In this document: positions 12,109 to 23,187 of the stretch, piece by piece | Position numbering within the stretch: the first letter of the stretch is position 1 | Layout of the letters: each line of letters begins with the position of its first letter | NCBI GenBank assembly: GCA_963575655.1 | Contig: CAUYTY010000111.1 | Span: forward strand, 36,207 to 100,206 | From: Gammaproteobacteria bacterium | GTDB lineage: Bacteria > Pseudomonadota > Gammaproteobacteria > CAIRSR01 | DNA: 64,000 bases | Direction: 5' to 3' | Notes under the pieces: generated by a model | Databases searched by the model: none | Told to the model about the DNA's origin: nothing | The model's input: the letters and a program-made list of their open reading frames with translations, nothing else | Translations under genes and position numbers: made by a program

Positions 12109-12714
12109 ATGAATAGACTCAGTCTGGCGGAACGTCTGCGAAACCACTTTGATGGCGTCTATACGGCGTGTGTTCAGGATCGTGGTCAGCTTATCCTGAC
12201 CGTGCCGCGAGAGCGTCTCTTAGAGATGGCGCAGCAATTGCGGGACGCACCGGACATGCGTTTTGATATGTTGGTAGACGTGAGTGGTGTGGATTATTCC
12301 ACCTATGGTGACGGAACCTGGAAGGGGGAACGATTTGCGGTCGTTTACCAATTGTTGTCTGTCGCCCATAATGAGCGGGTGCGTCTCAAGGTCTTTGTGG
12401 CGGATGACCCTCCCATTGTTGATTCGGTAGTTGGGTTGTGGCAGTCCGCCGATTGGTATGAACGTGAGACCTTCGATCTTTTCGGTATCGCCTTCGAGGG
12501 GCACCCAGATCTGCGTCGCATCCTCACCGATTATGGTTTCATCGGTCACCCGTTCCGTAAAGACTTCCCGACCAGTGGTAACGTGGAGATGCGTTATGAC
12601 CCGGTGCGCGGACGAGTCGTTTATCAGCCGGTGACTGTAGAACCGCGTGTCCTGACACCGCGGGTGATCCGTAAAGACAACCGCTACGCGGAGATGAACG
12701 GGGAAGGCCGGTAA
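12109..12714 (+). CDS. nuoC: NADH-quinone oxidoreductase subunit C
   Basis: NuoC is the 30-kDa-type peripheral subunit of complex I (201 aa). It has no cofactor and packs against NuoD near the quinone site. The conserved family block is present in [36 protein letters not shown]. It is a separate gene here rather than the NuoCD fusion of Escherichia coli. It lies 6 bases before nuoD. Confidence 0.96.
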   Translation: MNRLSLAERLRNHFDGVYTACVQDRGQLILTVPRERLLEMAQQLRDAPDMRFDMLVDVSGVDYSTYGDGTWKGERFAVVYQLLSVAHNERVRLKVFVADDPPIVDSVVGLWQSADWYERETFDLFGIAFEGHPDLRRILTDYGFIGHPFRKDFPTSGNVEMRYDPVRGRVVYQPVTVEPRVLTPRVIRKDNRYAEMNGEGR

Positions 12715-12720
12715 TTCACC

Positions 12721-13974
12721 ATGGCAGAGATCAAGAACTACACCTTAAATTTCGGTCCGCAGCATCCGGCAGCCCATGGTGTTTTACGGTTGGTGCTGGA
12801 ACTCGACGGTGAGGTGGTGCAGCGCGCCGATCCTCATATCGGTCTACTGCATCGTGGCACTGAAAAATTGTTTGAGAGTAGAACCTTTAATCAGGGCATC
12901 GGCTTCATGGATCGAATGGACTATATGTCCATGCTTTGCAATGAACATGCCTATGTTCTGGCGATTGAACGCCTCCTCGGTATTGAAGCACCCCTCCGCG
13001 CTCAATATATTCGAGTGATGTTTGATGAGATCACCCGAATTCTGAATCACCTCCTCTTCTTTGCTGCCCATGGTCTCGATATCGGGGCGATGACGATGTT
13101 CCTGTATTGCTTCCGGGAACGTGAGGATTTGCTCGATTGTTACGAGGCGGTGTCCGGGGCGCGAATTCATACCCAGTATTATCGCCCGGGTGGGGTGTAT
13201 CGCGACCTGCCCGATAGCATGCCTCAGTATCAGCCGTCCAAATGGAATAGTCAGAAGGATCTTGACCGGATCAATGCCAATCGCCAGGGAACGATGCTGG
13301 ACTTTCTCTGGGATTTTACCGAGCGTTTCCCCGGTCATGTCGATGAATATGAGACGCTACTTACCGAAAATCGTATCTGGAAGCAGCGTACCGTTGGTAT
13401 TGGTGTGGTTAGTCCTGAGCGCGCACTTCAATTAGGATTCACTGGCCCGATGTTGCGAGGGTCGGGTATTGAGTGGGATCTGCGTAAGAAGCAGCCGTAT
13501 GAGGTATATGACCGGCTTGACTTTGATATTCCCGTTGGGACGAATGGTGATACCTACGATCGGTATCTGGTGCGCATTGAAGAGCTTCGTCAATCCAATC
13601 GGATCATCCGTCAGTGTGTGGAGTGGCTGCGCCACAATCCCGGCCCGGTAATGATCGGCGATCACAAAGTGGCTCCTCCCTCACGGAAGGAGATGAAGGA
13701 CAATATGGAATCCCTCATTCACCACTTTAAGCTCTTTTCCGAGGGCTATGTGGTGCCCGAGGGTGAGGTTTATGCGACTATTGAGCACCCCAAGGGGGAA
13801 TTGGGCGTGTACATGATCTCGGACGGGGCCAACAAGCCCTATCGGGTCAAGGTTCGCGGTGCTGGTTTCGCACATTTGGCGGCTATGGACGAGATGGCCC
13901 GTGGTCATATGTTGGCGGATGTGGTCGCCATTGTCGGCACCATGGATATCGTGTTCGGGGAGGTCGATCGGTGA
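12721..13974 (+). CDS. nuoD: NADH-quinone oxidoreductase subunit D
   Basis: NuoD is the 49-kDa-type subunit (417 aa) that forms the quinone-binding cavity with NuoB. It is related to the large subunit of NiFe hydrogenases. The N-terminus has the family signature [22 protein letters not shown] followed by [11 protein letters not shown], and the C-terminus ends DIVFGEVDR as is usual. The stop overlaps the GTG start of nuoE by four bases (GTGA), a typical coupled arrangement. Confidence 0.97.
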   Translation: MAEIKNYTLNFGPQHPAAHGVLRLVLELDGEVVQRADPHIGLLHRGTEKLFESRTFNQGIGFMDRMDYMSMLCNEHAYVLAIERLLGIEAPLRAQYIRVMFDEITRILNHLLFFAAHGLDIGAMTMFLYCFREREDLLDCYEAVSGARIHTQYYRPGGVYRDLPDSMPQYQPSKWNSQKDLDRINANRQGTMLDFLWDFTERFPGHVDEYETLLTENRIWKQRTVGIGVVSPERALQLGFTGPMLRGSGIEWDLRKKQPYEVYDRLDFDIPVGTNGDTYDRYLVRIEELRQSNRIIRQCVEWLRHNPGPVMIGDHKVAPPSRKEMKDNMESLIHHFKLFSEGYVVPEGEVYATIEHPKGELGVYMISDGANKPYRVKVRGAGFAHLAAMDEMARGHMLADVVAIVGTMDIVFGEVDR

Positions 13975-14483
13975 GTACAGAACCCGAAGAGATCGTAAGC
14001 GAGGCGGTAACTCTATCCGCGCCAGTGCGTGAGGAGATTGACCGCTGGATTACTAAATATCCACCAGATCGCAAGCAGTCAGCGGTGATGGCGGCGTTGC
14101 GGGTGGTCCAAGATGACAATGGGGGCTGGTTGTCGCGTGCCCACCTGGAGGCAGTGGCGCGTTATTTGGATATACCGCCGATTGCCGTCTACGAGGTGGC
14201 CACTTTTTACTCGATGTATGACTTGGAACCCGTTGGTCGTCATAAAGTTTGCGTGTGTACCAATATCTCCTGCATGTTGCGGGGTTCCGATGAGGTAATG
14301 GCACACCTAAGTCAGCGGCTTGGCATCAAACCGGGTGAGACCACTGCCGATGGGCGTTTTACCCTTAGAGAAGTAGAGTGTCTCGGGGCCTGCGTTGGGG
14401 CGCCCATGATGCAGATCGGGCGGCAGTATCACGAAAATCTGACCTCCGAACGCATTGATCGGATCCTCGACAATCTGGAATAG
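13971..14483 (+). CDS. nuoE: NADH-quinone oxidoreductase subunit E
   Basis: NuoE is the 24-kDa-type subunit (170 aa) carrying the [2Fe-2S] cluster N1a of the NADH-dehydrogenase module. The cluster cysteines appear as CVCTNISC and [10 protein letters not shown], a thioredoxin-like ferredoxin fold. It starts with GTG inside the nuoD stop. The N-terminal helical part ([20 protein letters not shown]) is typical of the family. It works with NuoF and NuoG in NADH oxidation. Confidence 0.96.
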   Translation: MSTEPEEIVSEAVTLSAPVREEIDRWITKYPPDRKQSAVMAALRVVQDDNGGWLSRAHLEAVARYLDIPPIAVYEVATFYSMYDLEPVGRHKVCVCTNISCMLRGSDEVMAHLSQRLGIKPGETTADGRFTLREVECLGACVGAPMMQIGRQYHENLTSERIDRILDNLE

Positions 14484-14487
14484 CGCC

Positions 14488-15774
14488 ATGTCCGATAATT
14501 GCAGTACCGAGAATGATTATGTCTGTCTTACCACGCTCCATCTCAATCCCCCCTGGGCATTAGACAGCTATCGTCAGGTGGGCGGTTATCAAGCGTGGGA
14601 GAAGATTCTGCGGGAAAAGACTCCTGCGGAAACGATTATCGCGGAGATTAAGAAGAGCGTTCTACGTGGACGCGGAGGCGCCGGTTTCCCGACCGGGCTG
14701 AAATGGACCTTCATGCCGCGTAATATTCCGGGGCAGAAATACATCGTCTGTAATTCCGACGAAGGTGAACCCGGTACTTGCAAAGACCGTGATATCCTGC
14801 GCTATAACCCCCATGCCATTATTGAGGGGATGCTCATTGCCGGATATACGCTGGGCGCAACCGTTGGTTACAACTATATTCGCGGGGAGTTCTGGGAACC
14901 CTATGAGCGGTTCGAGGCTGCCCTCGCTGAGGCCCATGCCGCTGGGCTGATTGGTCACAATATCAAGGGATCCGGAATCGATTTTGAGATCTATACGCAC
15001 CTAGGGGCCGGGGCCTATATCTGCGGAGAAGAGACCGCGCTCCTCGAGTCCATCGAAGGTAAAAAGGGGCAGCCGCGCTTTAAACCACCTTTTCCGGCCA
15101 AGTATGGCCTCTATGGTAAACCCACCACCATTAACAACGCCGAATCGTTGGCTTGTATACCCAACATCGTGCGCAATGGCGGGCATTGGTTTAACGTATT
15201 GGGCGAGCCAATCTGCGGTGGCACCAAGATCTTTTGTATGTCGGGTCACGTAGCGCGGCCGGGTAATTATGAGATCTCCTTGGGAACCCCTTTTCTCGAA
15301 TTACTTGCCATGGCGGGTGGGGTTTGGAAGGGAAATCGACTTAAGGCGGTCATCCCCGGTGGATCGTCAACCCCTGTTGTCCCTGCCGAGATTATGAGAC
15401 GGGCCACCATGGATTATGGTGGATTGATGAGAGTGGGCTCAATGTTGGGGTCGGGTGCGGTCATTGTGATCGATGAGACGACCTGTATGGTGCGACTCCT
15501 CGCCCGGATCTCCCACTTCTACGCCGAAGAATCCTGTGGTCAGTGCACCCCCTGCCGTGAAGGTACTGGTTGGCTCGCCCGCATCCTTCACCGGATCGAG
15601 CATGGCGAGGGACGGCTGGAGGATTTGGATCTCCTCACCGATCTGAGTAGCAAGATCGAAGGTCGTACCATTTGTGCCCTGGGTGATGCAGCGGCAATGC
15701 CAGTGGCGAGTTTTATCAAGCACTTCCGGGCTGAATTTGAGTACCACATTAAATACAAGAAGTGCATGGTTTGA
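14488..15774 (+). CDS. nuoF: NADH-quinone oxidoreductase subunit F (NADH/FMN binding)
   Basis: NuoF is the 51-kDa-type subunit (428 aa). It binds NADH and FMN and carries [4Fe-4S] cluster N3, so it is the entry point for electrons. Visible motifs are the glycine-rich [14 protein letters not shown], the FMN site [15 protein letters not shown], and the cluster ligands [12 protein letters not shown] with the later Cys in [10 protein letters not shown] choose ATG 14488 ([10 protein letters not shown]), 4 bases after the nuoE stop. The longer open frame would start within nuoE. About 220 bases separate it from nuoG. Confidence 0.97.
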   Translation: MSDNCSTENDYVCLTTLHLNPPWALDSYRQVGGYQAWEKILREKTPAETIIAEIKKSVLRGRGGAGFPTGLKWTFMPRNIPGQKYIVCNSDEGEPGTCKDRDILRYNPHAIIEGMLIAGYTLGATVGYNYIRGEFWEPYERFEAALAEAHAAGLIGHNIKGSGIDFEIYTHLGAGAYICGEETALLESIEGKKGQPRFKPPFPAKYGLYGKPTTINNAESLACIPNIVRNGGHWFNVLGEPICGGTKIFCMSGHVARPGNYEISLGTPFLELLAMAGGVWKGNRLKAVIPGGSSTPVVPAEIMRRATMDYGGLMRVGSMLGSGAVIVIDETTCMVRLLARISHFYAEESCGQCTPCREGTGWLARILHRIEHGEGRLEDLDLLTDLSSKIEGRTICALGDAAAMPVASFIKHFRAEFEYHIKYKKCMV

Positions 15775-15994
15775 GAGATTCCCTGTCTAGGGTGGTCCAT
15801 TATTGGGCAGTTTGCCAAGTTCGGACGCATGGTCAGTGATGCTGGTGTACCGTGGGTTCACGTGGGGTTTTGGCCCCGTGGAGAAGAAGGCGCTGGCCTT
15901 CGGTGTAGATCGAAGGTGAAACCGGCCTCTGCGAAGCAGGAACCGAACGTCATTTTTCCTGCGATGAATGAATGGGTTTCGGAGAACGGTTGCG

Positions 15995-18391
15995 ATGTTG
16001 AACATCCAGATCAACGGTATTGATATCCAGGCAGCGCATGGAACCATGCTCATTGATGCTGCCCAGGATGCCGGGATTGTTATCCCGCGCTTCTGTTATC
16101 ACAAGAAGCTGTCTACCGCCGCCAGTTGTCGGATGTGCCTGGTGGAAATAGAGAAGGTGGCCAAAGCGATGCCGGCTTGCGCCACCCCGGTGGCGGAGGG
16201 GATGAAGGTCTATACGAATTCTCCGAAGGCACTCAGCGCTCAGCGTGGGGTAATGGAATTCCTGCTGATCAATCATCCCTTGGACTGTCCGATCTGCGAT
16301 CAGGGAGGAGAGTGCCCGTTGCAGGATGCTGCCGTGGGCTTTGGTGCTGGTATTTCCCGCTACAGCCTCGGCAAGCGTGTGTTGCCCGATTCGGACCTTG
16401 GACCATTGGTCGCGACCGACATGACCCGCTGCATCCACTGTACCCGTTGCCTGCGTTTCAGCAGAGAGATCGCGGGGGTGATGGATCTGGGTGCGATCTG
16501 TCGTGGTGAGCACATGGCGATCTCCACCTACGTCGGGTACACCCTAACTTCGGAACTCGCCGGTAACCTCATCGACCTGTGCCCGGTGGGAGCACTTACC
16601 TCTAAACCTGCCCGTTTTAGTGCACGCTCTTGGGAACTCCAGGCGCATCCTGCTATCGGTCCTCACGATTCCTTTGGCTCCCACCTGCGGGTGGATGTGC
16701 GCGGGGGGCGGGTGATGCGTGTGGTCGCCCGGGAGTGCGAGGAGATCAACGAGACTTGGCTCTCCGACCGAGATCGTTTTAGCTATCAGGGCCTCTACAG
16801 TGTCGACCGTCTCAAGGCCCCTCGTATTCGTGAGGCTGGGGTCTGGCGCGAGGTTAGCTGGCCGGTTGCGTTGGAATTTGTTGCAAAGGGTCTGGATCGG
16901 GTGCGAACTGCCCACGGCCCTGCCGCCCTAGGTGCCCTGGTGGCCCCCGCAGCTACCTTGGAGGAAGGGTATCTAGTCCAAAAGTTGATGCGGATTATGG
17001 GAAGTCCCAATGTGGACCAACGTCTGCGTCAGGTCGATTTCTCGGATCAGGATCGTGACCCGGCGTTCCCCTGGCTCGGCTGTTCCATCTCCGACTTAGA
17101 AGCGAAAGACGCCCTCCTGGTGGTGGGCTCTCGTCTGCGTAAGGAACATCCCCTGGTCAATCATCGTCTGCGTAAGGCGGTGTATCAGGGGGCTCATGCG
17201 ATGTTCTTGGACGCAGTGGCTCGTGATTATAACTATGCACCGAGTGCCGTTATGGTCGCCCCTCCCAGCATGTGGGAGCGTGAGTTGCTAGCGGTCGCTA
17301 AAGCCGCGCAGGCCATCACCGGGCGGAGTGTGTCCTCGGACCTGGTGGTCCTGTGGAAAGGCATCGAGCCGGGGGTGTCTCACCAGATTACCGCCGATTA
17401 CCTGACCCAATCCTCGTCTGCCGTAGTATTACTCGGCAACTTGGCGCAGGCGCACCCGCGTTTTGCTGCCTTGCGGGCACTGGCTGGGGTAGTGGCGGAA
17501 TTAACTGGAGCTACCGTGGGTTATCTGCCCGAAGGGGCGGGGACAGTGGGTACCTGGTTGGCTGGTTGCGTCCCACATCGTGGACCGGGCGGAAAGCCTG
17601 CGGCGTCTGTGGGGCAAGATTGGCGCACCATGGTAACGGGAGGGGTGAAGGGTCTCGTGGTTTTGGGGGCTGAACTCGACCGCGATTGTGCCGACCCGGC
17701 TGCCGCCCTGAAGGGTCTGAAGAAGGCCGATTTTGTGGTGAGTCTCTCTCCGTGGACCAGCCCCGCCCAGGAAAGCTACGCCCATGCCATTCTGCCGGTG
17801 GCCCCCTACGCCGAGACTTCTGGTACCTACGTCAACCTCGAAGGGCGTTGGCAGAGTTTCCAGGGTGTCGTCCCTCCGCTGGGAGAGACTCGACCGGCCT
17901 GGAAGGTCTTACGGGTGTTGGGTAATCTCCTCAACCTGAGTGGCTTCGATTATTTCTCGTCGGACCAGGTGCTAGCCGAGGCGCGTGAGGTCATCGGTGT
18001 GGTTACCCCCGATAACGTTATACCTTGGCAACCACTTCAGGGGGGCAGTGTGGCCCAGAAAGGTCTGGAGCGAATTGGGGAGGTCCCCATCTACTCGGGA
18101 GATGCCCTGGTGCGCCGTGCGACTGCTCTGCAAGCTACTGTGGACGGTTGTGTACCCGTTGCGATTCGTATTCATTCCGCCACCTTGGCACAAGCTGGAT
18201 TCACCGGTGCTACGGTAATTACCGTGCGCCAAGGAGAAGGAGAAGTGGATCTGCCAGTGATGGTGGACGACCGAATTGCCGAAGGTTGTATTTCGATAGC
18301 TGCATCCGTGGCGGAAACCGCTGTTTTGGGACCGACCTTCGGGATAGTAGAGCTAATACCTGCAGCGATGGCCCAGCGGGTTGCCGTTTAG
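15995..18391 (+). CDS. nuoG: NADH-quinone oxidoreductase subunit G
   Basis: NuoG is the 75-kDa-type subunit (798 aa). The N-terminal ferredoxin-like domain carries the [2Fe-2S] ligands CRMC..C. The next domain has HPLDCPICDQGGECPLQD with the His-Cys3 cluster and CIHCTRCLRF..CPVGAL for a [4Fe-4S] cluster. The C-terminal two thirds is a molybdopterin-oxidoreductase-like domain without an active cofactor. The start ATG 15995 (MLNIQINGI) has GGAG 10 bases upstream, and a longer start at 15968 is less likely. The 15775-15994 spacer shows no gene. Confidence 0.95.
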   Translation: MLNIQINGIDIQAAHGTMLIDAAQDAGIVIPRFCYHKKLSTAASCRMCLVEIEKVAKAMPACATPVAEGMKVYTNSPKALSAQRGVMEFLLINHPLDCPICDQGGECPLQDAAVGFGAGISRYSLGKRVLPDSDLGPLVATDMTRCIHCTRCLRFSREIAGVMDLGAICRGEHMAISTYVGYTLTSELAGNLIDLCPVGALTSKPARFSARSWELQAHPAIGPHDSFGSHLRVDVRGGRVMRVVARECEEINETWLSDRDRFSYQGLYSVDRLKAPRIREAGVWREVSWPVALEFVAKGLDRVRTAHGPAALGALVAPAATLEEGYLVQKLMRIMGSPNVDQRLRQVDFSDQDRDPAFPWLGCSISDLEAKDALLVVGSRLRKEHPLVNHRLRKAVYQGAHAMFLDAVARDYNYAPSAVMVAPPSMWERELLAVAKAAQAITGRSVSSDLVVLWKGIEPGVSHQITADYLTQSSSAVVLLGNLAQAHPRFAALRALAGVVAELTGATVGYLPEGAGTVGTWLAGCVPHRGPGGKPAASVGQDWRTMVTGGVKGLVVLGAELDRDCADPAAALKGLKKADFVVSLSPWTSPAQESYAHAILPVAPYAETSGTYVNLEGRWQSFQGVVPPLGETRPAWKVLRVLGNLLNLSGFDYFSSDQVLAEAREVIGVVTPDNVIPWQPLQGGSVAQKGLERIGEVPIYSGDALVRRATALQATVDGCVPVAIRIHSATLAQAGFTGATVITVRQGEGEVDLPVMVDDRIAEGCISIAASVAETAVLGPTFGIVELIPAAMAQRVAV

Positions 18392-18485
18392 CCTCACGTC
18401 TTTTTCAGTGAGCCATAGAAAAAAGTGTGGGTAGTTGTCTTTGACTATGGTAAGAAACAAAAACTTTTAATGAGGGGCGTGCGGG

Positions 18486-19493
18486 ATGTCCGAACTTGTC
18501 CTAGTGGTTTGGTCCATCATTAAGATATTGGCAGTGATGATGCCATTATTGGCTGCGGTGGCGTGGTTGCCCTATGCCGAGCGTAAGATCATCGGTTACA
18601 TGCAGATCCGCATTGGACCCAACCGGGTCGGTCCGCGCGGGTGGTTGCAGCCGATTGCCGATGCGCTGAAATTGATGTTCAAGGAGATCATCATCCCTAC
18701 GGGGGCCAATAAGTTTCTGTTCGTGTTTGCGCCAATACTGGCAATTGCCCCGGCATTGGCGGCGTGGGCGGTGATTCCCTTCTCGGATGGCCTGGTAATT
18801 ACCAACATCAATGCGGCTTTGCTCTACATCCTGGCCCTGAGCTCAACCGGTGTGTACGGCATCATCATTGCCGGTTGGGCCTCCAATTCGAAGTACGCCT
18901 TTCTGGGGGCGATGCGTTCGGCAGCCCAGATGGTGTCTTATGAGATTGCGATGGGTTTTGCCCTGGTGGGAGTGGTCATGGGGGCGAATAGTCTGAACCT
19001 CGGGGATATCGTCAACGCTCAGAAAGGCGGGATCTTAAATTGGTTTTTTGTGCCGATGTTCCCGTTGTTTGTGATCTATTTCCTCGCGGCGGTTGCAGAG
19101 ACCAATCGTGCCCCGTTCGACGTGGCAGAGGGAGAGTCAGAGATTGTCGCAGGATTCCATGTAGACTATTCGGGAATGGCCTTCGCGGTGTTTTTCTTGG
19201 CAGAATATGCCAATATGATCCTCGTCTCCGTCTTGGCGTCTTTGATGTTTCTGGGAGGGTGGTTGTCTCCCTTCGAAGGAGTGCCCGTCATCGGAGAACC
19301 AAGTTTCTTGTGGCTGTTGTTTAAGGTTTCATTCTTCCTATTGCTCTACCTGTGGCTGCGCGCTACCTTTCCCCGCTATCGTTACGATCAGGTGATGCGT
19401 TTGGGATGGAAAGTGTTCATTCCGATCACCATCGTGTGGATTATGTTGATTGGGGTGATGGTAGTCGAGGGATGGGCGTGGTGGAATGTATAG
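18486..19493 (+). CDS. nuoH: NADH-quinone oxidoreductase subunit H
   Basis: NuoH is a membrane subunit (335 aa, about eight transmembrane segments) that anchors the peripheral arm and forms part of the quinone chamber. The signature [26 protein letters not shown] block is present near residues 27-50, and the acidic loop [27 protein letters not shown] with its conserved Glu/Asp residues is intact. A purine-rich leader (GAGGGGCGTGCGGG) precedes the ATG. A short CTCAC/GTGAG stem occurs in the nuoG-nuoH spacer. Confidence 0.97.
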   Translation: MSELVLVVWSIIKILAVMMPLLAAVAWLPYAERKIIGYMQIRIGPNRVGPRGWLQPIADALKLMFKEIIIPTGANKFLFVFAPILAIAPALAAWAVIPFSDGLVITNINAALLYILALSSTGVYGIIIAGWASNSKYAFLGAMRSAAQMVSYEIAMGFALVGVVMGANSLNLGDIVNAQKGGILNWFFVPMFPLFVIYFLAAVAETNRAPFDVAEGESEIVAGFHVDYSGMAFAVFFLAEYANMILVSVLASLMFLGGWLSPFEGVPVIGEPSFLWLLFKVSFFLLLYLWLRATFPRYRYDQVMRLGWKVFIPITIVWIMLIGVMVVEGWAWWNV

Positions 19494-19542
19494 TCAGATG
19501 GCAAGTTCGACATTTGTAAACCTACACTAGGTTGCTGCGCCC

Positions 19543-20034
19543 ATGCTCAATACGATTGCCCGCTACCTAAAGAGCCTGTTCCTGTTGGAACTGTTGGCCG
19601 GATTGGGTGTGACCGGAAAATATTTATTCGGCCGCAAGATTACGGTCCAATATCCAGAGTCTCGGACGCCGCTGTCACCGCGTTTTCGCGCATTACATGC
19701 TCAGCGCCGTTACCCTAATGGGGAAGAGCGTTGTATCGCCTGTAAGCTGTGCGAGGCGGTGTGCCCGGCACTTGCGATTACGATTGAATCCGAGCAACGC
19801 GCGGATGGTAGTCGGCGGACCGCCCGTTATGAGATTGATCTGTTCAAGTGCATATATTGCGGCTTCTGCGAAGAATCCTGCCCAGTGGATGCCATTGTGG
19901 AAACCGCAGAATTTGAATGTGCCCTCGAACACTTTAACGAGCGTATTTTGACCAAGCCCCAGTTGCTTGCCCGAGGGGACCGTCTCGAGGCTCAGATTGC
20001 GGCAGACCGGGCTGCGGATGCACGTTATCGTTGA
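19543..20034 (+). CDS. nuoI: NADH-quinone oxidoreductase subunit I (2x[4Fe-4S])
   Basis: NuoI is the 23-kDa-type subunit (163 aa) with two [4Fe-4S] clusters, N6a and N6b, that pass electrons to N2. Both ferredoxin motifs are seen: [12 protein letters not shown] (residues about 64-75) and [12 protein letters not shown] (about 103-114). An amphipathic N-terminus associates with the membrane arm. About 170 bases without a gene separate it from nuoJ. Confidence 0.97.
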   Translation: MLNTIARYLKSLFLLELLAGLGVTGKYLFGRKITVQYPESRTPLSPRFRALHAQRRYPNGEERCIACKLCEAVCPALAITIESEQRADGSRRTARYEIDLFKCIYCGFCEESCPVDAIVETAEFECALEHFNERILTKPQLLARGDRLEAQIAADRAADARYR

Positions 20035-20207
20035 GTGTAGTGGCATAGCGCGTGCTGCTGGTTGTATTCCTTAGATGCGCGCAAGCCTGCGACGAGTGCT
20101 TTTTTCGGGTGGAGCGGCGCGTGTAGTTTGAGGTTCGGATGATTATCCGTCTGGATTTCTCGCGGGTAATACCCAGGTCGTGTTCTCATTACTACTGTAG
20201 ATAACCA

Positions 20208-20816
20208 ATGGAATCATTCATCTTTTACCTGTTTTCGGCGATCCTACTGATGTCTGCTACTGCAGTCATCACGGTGCGCAATTCGGTGCGCTCGGCGTTG
20301 TTTCTGGTGCTGGCCTTTTTTACCAGCGCAGGGTTATGGATACTGTTAGAAGCTGAGTTTTTGGCCATCACCCTGGTCGTGGTGTACGTGGGCGCGGTAA
20401 TGGTGCTGTTCCTCTTTGTAGTGATGATGATAGATGTAAATTTTGCACCGCTGCGCGAAGGCTTTGCCAAGTATCTTCCGTTCGGGATGCTGGTGGCGGG
20501 AATTATGGCAGTGGAGATGTTGGTGGTGCTGGGGTCAGGATACTTTGGCCTGGAGCATTTTTCTGCTCCGAACCCTCATCCTGCGGAGTACAGTAATACC
20601 GCCGAATTGGGTGCGTTGATCTATACCGATTACGTCTACCCCTTCGAGATCGCTGCAGTAATTTTGTTGGTAGCGATTATTGCGGCCATTGCATTGACCC
20701 TGCGGCGGCGTCCAGGGACGAAGCACCAGGATCCTGCCCAACAGGTTTCGGTACGTCGTAGCGACCGGGTGCGTCTCGTGAAGATGTCTGCTGTGGAGCG
20801 TGCCCCTCTACCTTAA
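20208..20816 (+). CDS. nuoJ: NADH-quinone oxidoreductase subunit J
   Basis: NuoJ is a membrane-arm subunit (202 aa) with about five transmembrane segments. The conserved helix with EAEFLAITLVVVYVGAVMVLFLFVVMM is present; this segment contains the pi-bulge helix linked to proton-channel coupling. The C-terminal 40 residues are hydrophilic and poorly conserved. It is followed by a 77-base spacer and nuoK. Confidence 0.96.
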   Translation: MESFIFYLFSAILLMSATAVITVRNSVRSALFLVLAFFTSAGLWILLEAEFLAITLVVVYVGAVMVLFLFVVMMIDVNFAPLREGFAKYLPFGMLVAGIMAVEMLVVLGSGYFGLEHFSAPNPHPAEYSNTAELGALIYTDYVYPFEIAAVILLVAIIAAIALTLRRRPGTKHQDPAQQVSVRRSDRVRLVKMSAVERAPLP

Positions 20817-20893
20817 CTCCTCCTCTAGGGGAGGGCGAGATATTGCAACCCACCTAACCTTCTGCGTAGAAGAGGGGGAGAAACGTAGCGGTC

Positions 20894-21199
20894 ATGATCT
20901 CACTGTCGCATTTCCTCATTTTGGGTGCCCTGTTGTTTTGTTTGAGTGTTGCAGGGATATTCCTGAATCGCAAGAACGTGATTATCTTGCTCATGTCGAT
21001 TGAGCTGATGTTGCTTGCAGTCAATATGAATTTCGTAGCGTTTTCGCATTATCTGGGGAATGCTGCGGGCCAGATATTCGTTTTCTTTATTCTTACCGTT
21101 GCAGCCGCCGAGTCCGCAATCGGGCTGGCGATTCTGGTGGTGCTGTTCCGTAATCGGAACACCATCAATGTCGATGATCTGGACTCACTGAATGGATAA
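20894..21199 (+). CDS. nuoK: NADH-quinone oxidoreductase subunit K
   Basis: NuoK is a small antiporter-related membrane subunit (101 aa, three transmembrane helices). The two functionally important membrane glutamates appear in [10 protein letters not shown] and [11 protein letters not shown]. Its end overlaps the nuoL start by 8 bases, the usual coupling. Confidence 0.97.
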   Translation: MISLSHFLILGALLFCLSVAGIFLNRKNVIILLMSIELMLLAVNMNFVAFSHYLGNAAGQIFVFFILTVAAAESAIGLAILVVLFRNRNTINVDDLDSLNG

Positions 21200-23172
21200 C
21201 CCGGTTAACATGCAGAGCGTCTATCTCACCATCGTCCTGGCTCCCCTGCTGGGCTCCCTCGCCGCTGGTCTATTCGGTTGGAAGATTGGCCGTGCCGGTT
21301 CCCATTGGGCCACTATCCTCGGGGTGGTCATCTCATTCCTGCTGTCGCTGGTCGTCTTTAAGCATCTGGTTATAGATGGTGCTGCTCCCTTTGACGGTGC
21401 TATTTATACCTGGTTGGCGAGTGGTAGTGGTCTGCACCTGGAAGTAGGATTCCGGGTAGATGAATTGACCGCCGTGATGTTGGTGGTGGTAACTTTCGTC
21501 TCGCTGATGGTCCATGTCTATACCATTGGTTACATGCACGACGACCCGGGCTATACCCGCTTCTTCAGCTACATCGCGCTGTTCACCTTCGCGATGCTGA
21601 TGTTGGTGATGGCCAATAATTTCCTTCAACTCTTCTTTGGGTGGGAGGGCGTGGGTGTGGTTTCGTACCTCCTCATCGGTTTCTGGTTTAACCGTGAGAG
21701 TGCGATCTACGCCAGCCTTAAGGCATTTCTGGTCAACCGAGCTGGTGACTTTGGTTTTGCCCTGGGAATTGCCGCGATCTATCGATATTGCGGGTCAGTC
21801 GATTATGAGACGGTCTTTCGCAAGATTCCGGGTTTGGTGGGGCAAACGGTGTCACTGTGGCCGGGAAATGAATGGTCGGTTATCACCCTGATCTGTATCC
21901 TGCTGTTCATCGGGGCAATGAGTAAATCGGCGCAGGTGCCATTGCATGTGTGGTTGCCAGATTCCATGGAAGGTCCTACCCCGATCTCCGCCCTGATCCA
22001 CGCAGCGACCATGGTTACCGCTGGTATATTCATGGTGGCGCGGATGTCGCCAATCTTTGAATACTCGGAGACGGCCCTTTCCGTAATCCTAGTCATCGGG
22101 TCCATCACCGCCTTCTTTATGGGGCTGCTGGGTCTGGTCCAGAACGATATTAAGCGGGTGGTCGCTTATTCCACGCTGTCTCAACTGGGATACATGACGG
22201 TCGCCCTCGGGGCCTCTGCCTATGCGGCGGGTATTTTCCACCTGATGACCCACGCCTTCTTTAAGGCGTTGTTGTTCCTTGGTGCGGGTTCAGTGATTAT
22301 CGCCATGCATCACGACCAAGACATTCGTCATATGGGGGGGCTGCGTAAATACATGCCCATTACCTATTGGACCGGTTTGGTTGGGTCGCTGGCTTTGATT
22401 GGATTCCCAGGATTTGCTGGATTCTTCTCCAAAGACGCGATCATTTCCGCCGTAGAGGTATCCAAGCTTCCGGGCGCAAGTATCGCCTATGCCGCTGTCC
22501 TCTCGGGAGTATTTATCACGGCGTTGTATAGTTTCCGTATGTTCTTCCTGGTCTTCCACGGTCGGGAACGTATGGACCACCACACCCGTGAACATCTCCA
22601 CGAAACACCGGCGGTGGTCACTGCGCCGTTGGTTGCATTGGCGGTTCCCTCGGTAATTGCCGGAGCTATGTTTGTTGGTCCGATGCTCTTTGAACATCCT
22701 GGTCTGTTCAAACATTCCATCTTCGTGCTTCCGCAACACGATGTATTGGGCGAAATGGCCCATCATTGGCACGGACCCGTTACCTTTGTGATTCACAGCC
22801 TGACGAGTCCGGTGCTCTGGCTCGCCATTGCAGGTTTGGTACTGGCTTATGTGTTGTTCATCCTACGTCCCAACATTCCTGATTTGGTTGTGGCACGGAC
22901 TGGGATGATCTACCGCATTCTGCTGGAGAAATATGGCTTCGACCGCTTCTACGAGTTTTTCTTCGCAGGGGGGGGGGAGGTTGTTTGGCCGGTTCCTGTG
23001 GCAGACGGGCGATGTCGCGTTGATTGACGGAATAATGGTCAATGGTACGGCTCGCGCAGTAGGTTGGATTTCTTCCATCGTCCGTTATATCCAATCAGGT
23101 TTCCTTTACCACTACGCCTTCGCCATGATTCTTGGCCTGCTCTTTTTGCTGGGCTGGTTTGTGGTCGCGTAA
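21192..23172 (+). CDS. nuoL: NADH-quinone oxidoreductase subunit L, with a G-run frameshift
   Basis: NuoL is the distal proton-pumping antiporter-like subunit. The frame from 21192 encodes a standard NuoL ([54 protein letters not shown]) up to FFFAGGG. At the G10 run 22968-22977 the printed sequence switches frame and stops at 23027. In the neighbouring frame the C-terminus continues [19 protein letters not shown] to the final membrane helix ending at 23172. Removing one G gives a 659-residue protein of normal length. The lateral helix and last transmembrane helix lie after the break, so a truncated protein would be abnormal. ATG 21210 is an alternative start. nuoM follows after 15 bases. Confidence 0.93.
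22968..22977 (+). other. G10 run causing a frame break in nuoL
   Basis: Ten Gs follow TTCGCA. Nine Gs give gca-ggg-ggg-ggg-agg-ttg-ttt (AGGGRLF) and join both halves of NuoL. The printed length sends translation to a stop 50 bases later. Confidence 0.9.
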
Positions 23173-23187
23173 GCATAGGATTCAGGT

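Noticed and set aside
22933..23172. Separate small gene after nuoL
   Set aside because: Its protein is the missing C-terminus of NuoL in another frame, joined at the G10 run.
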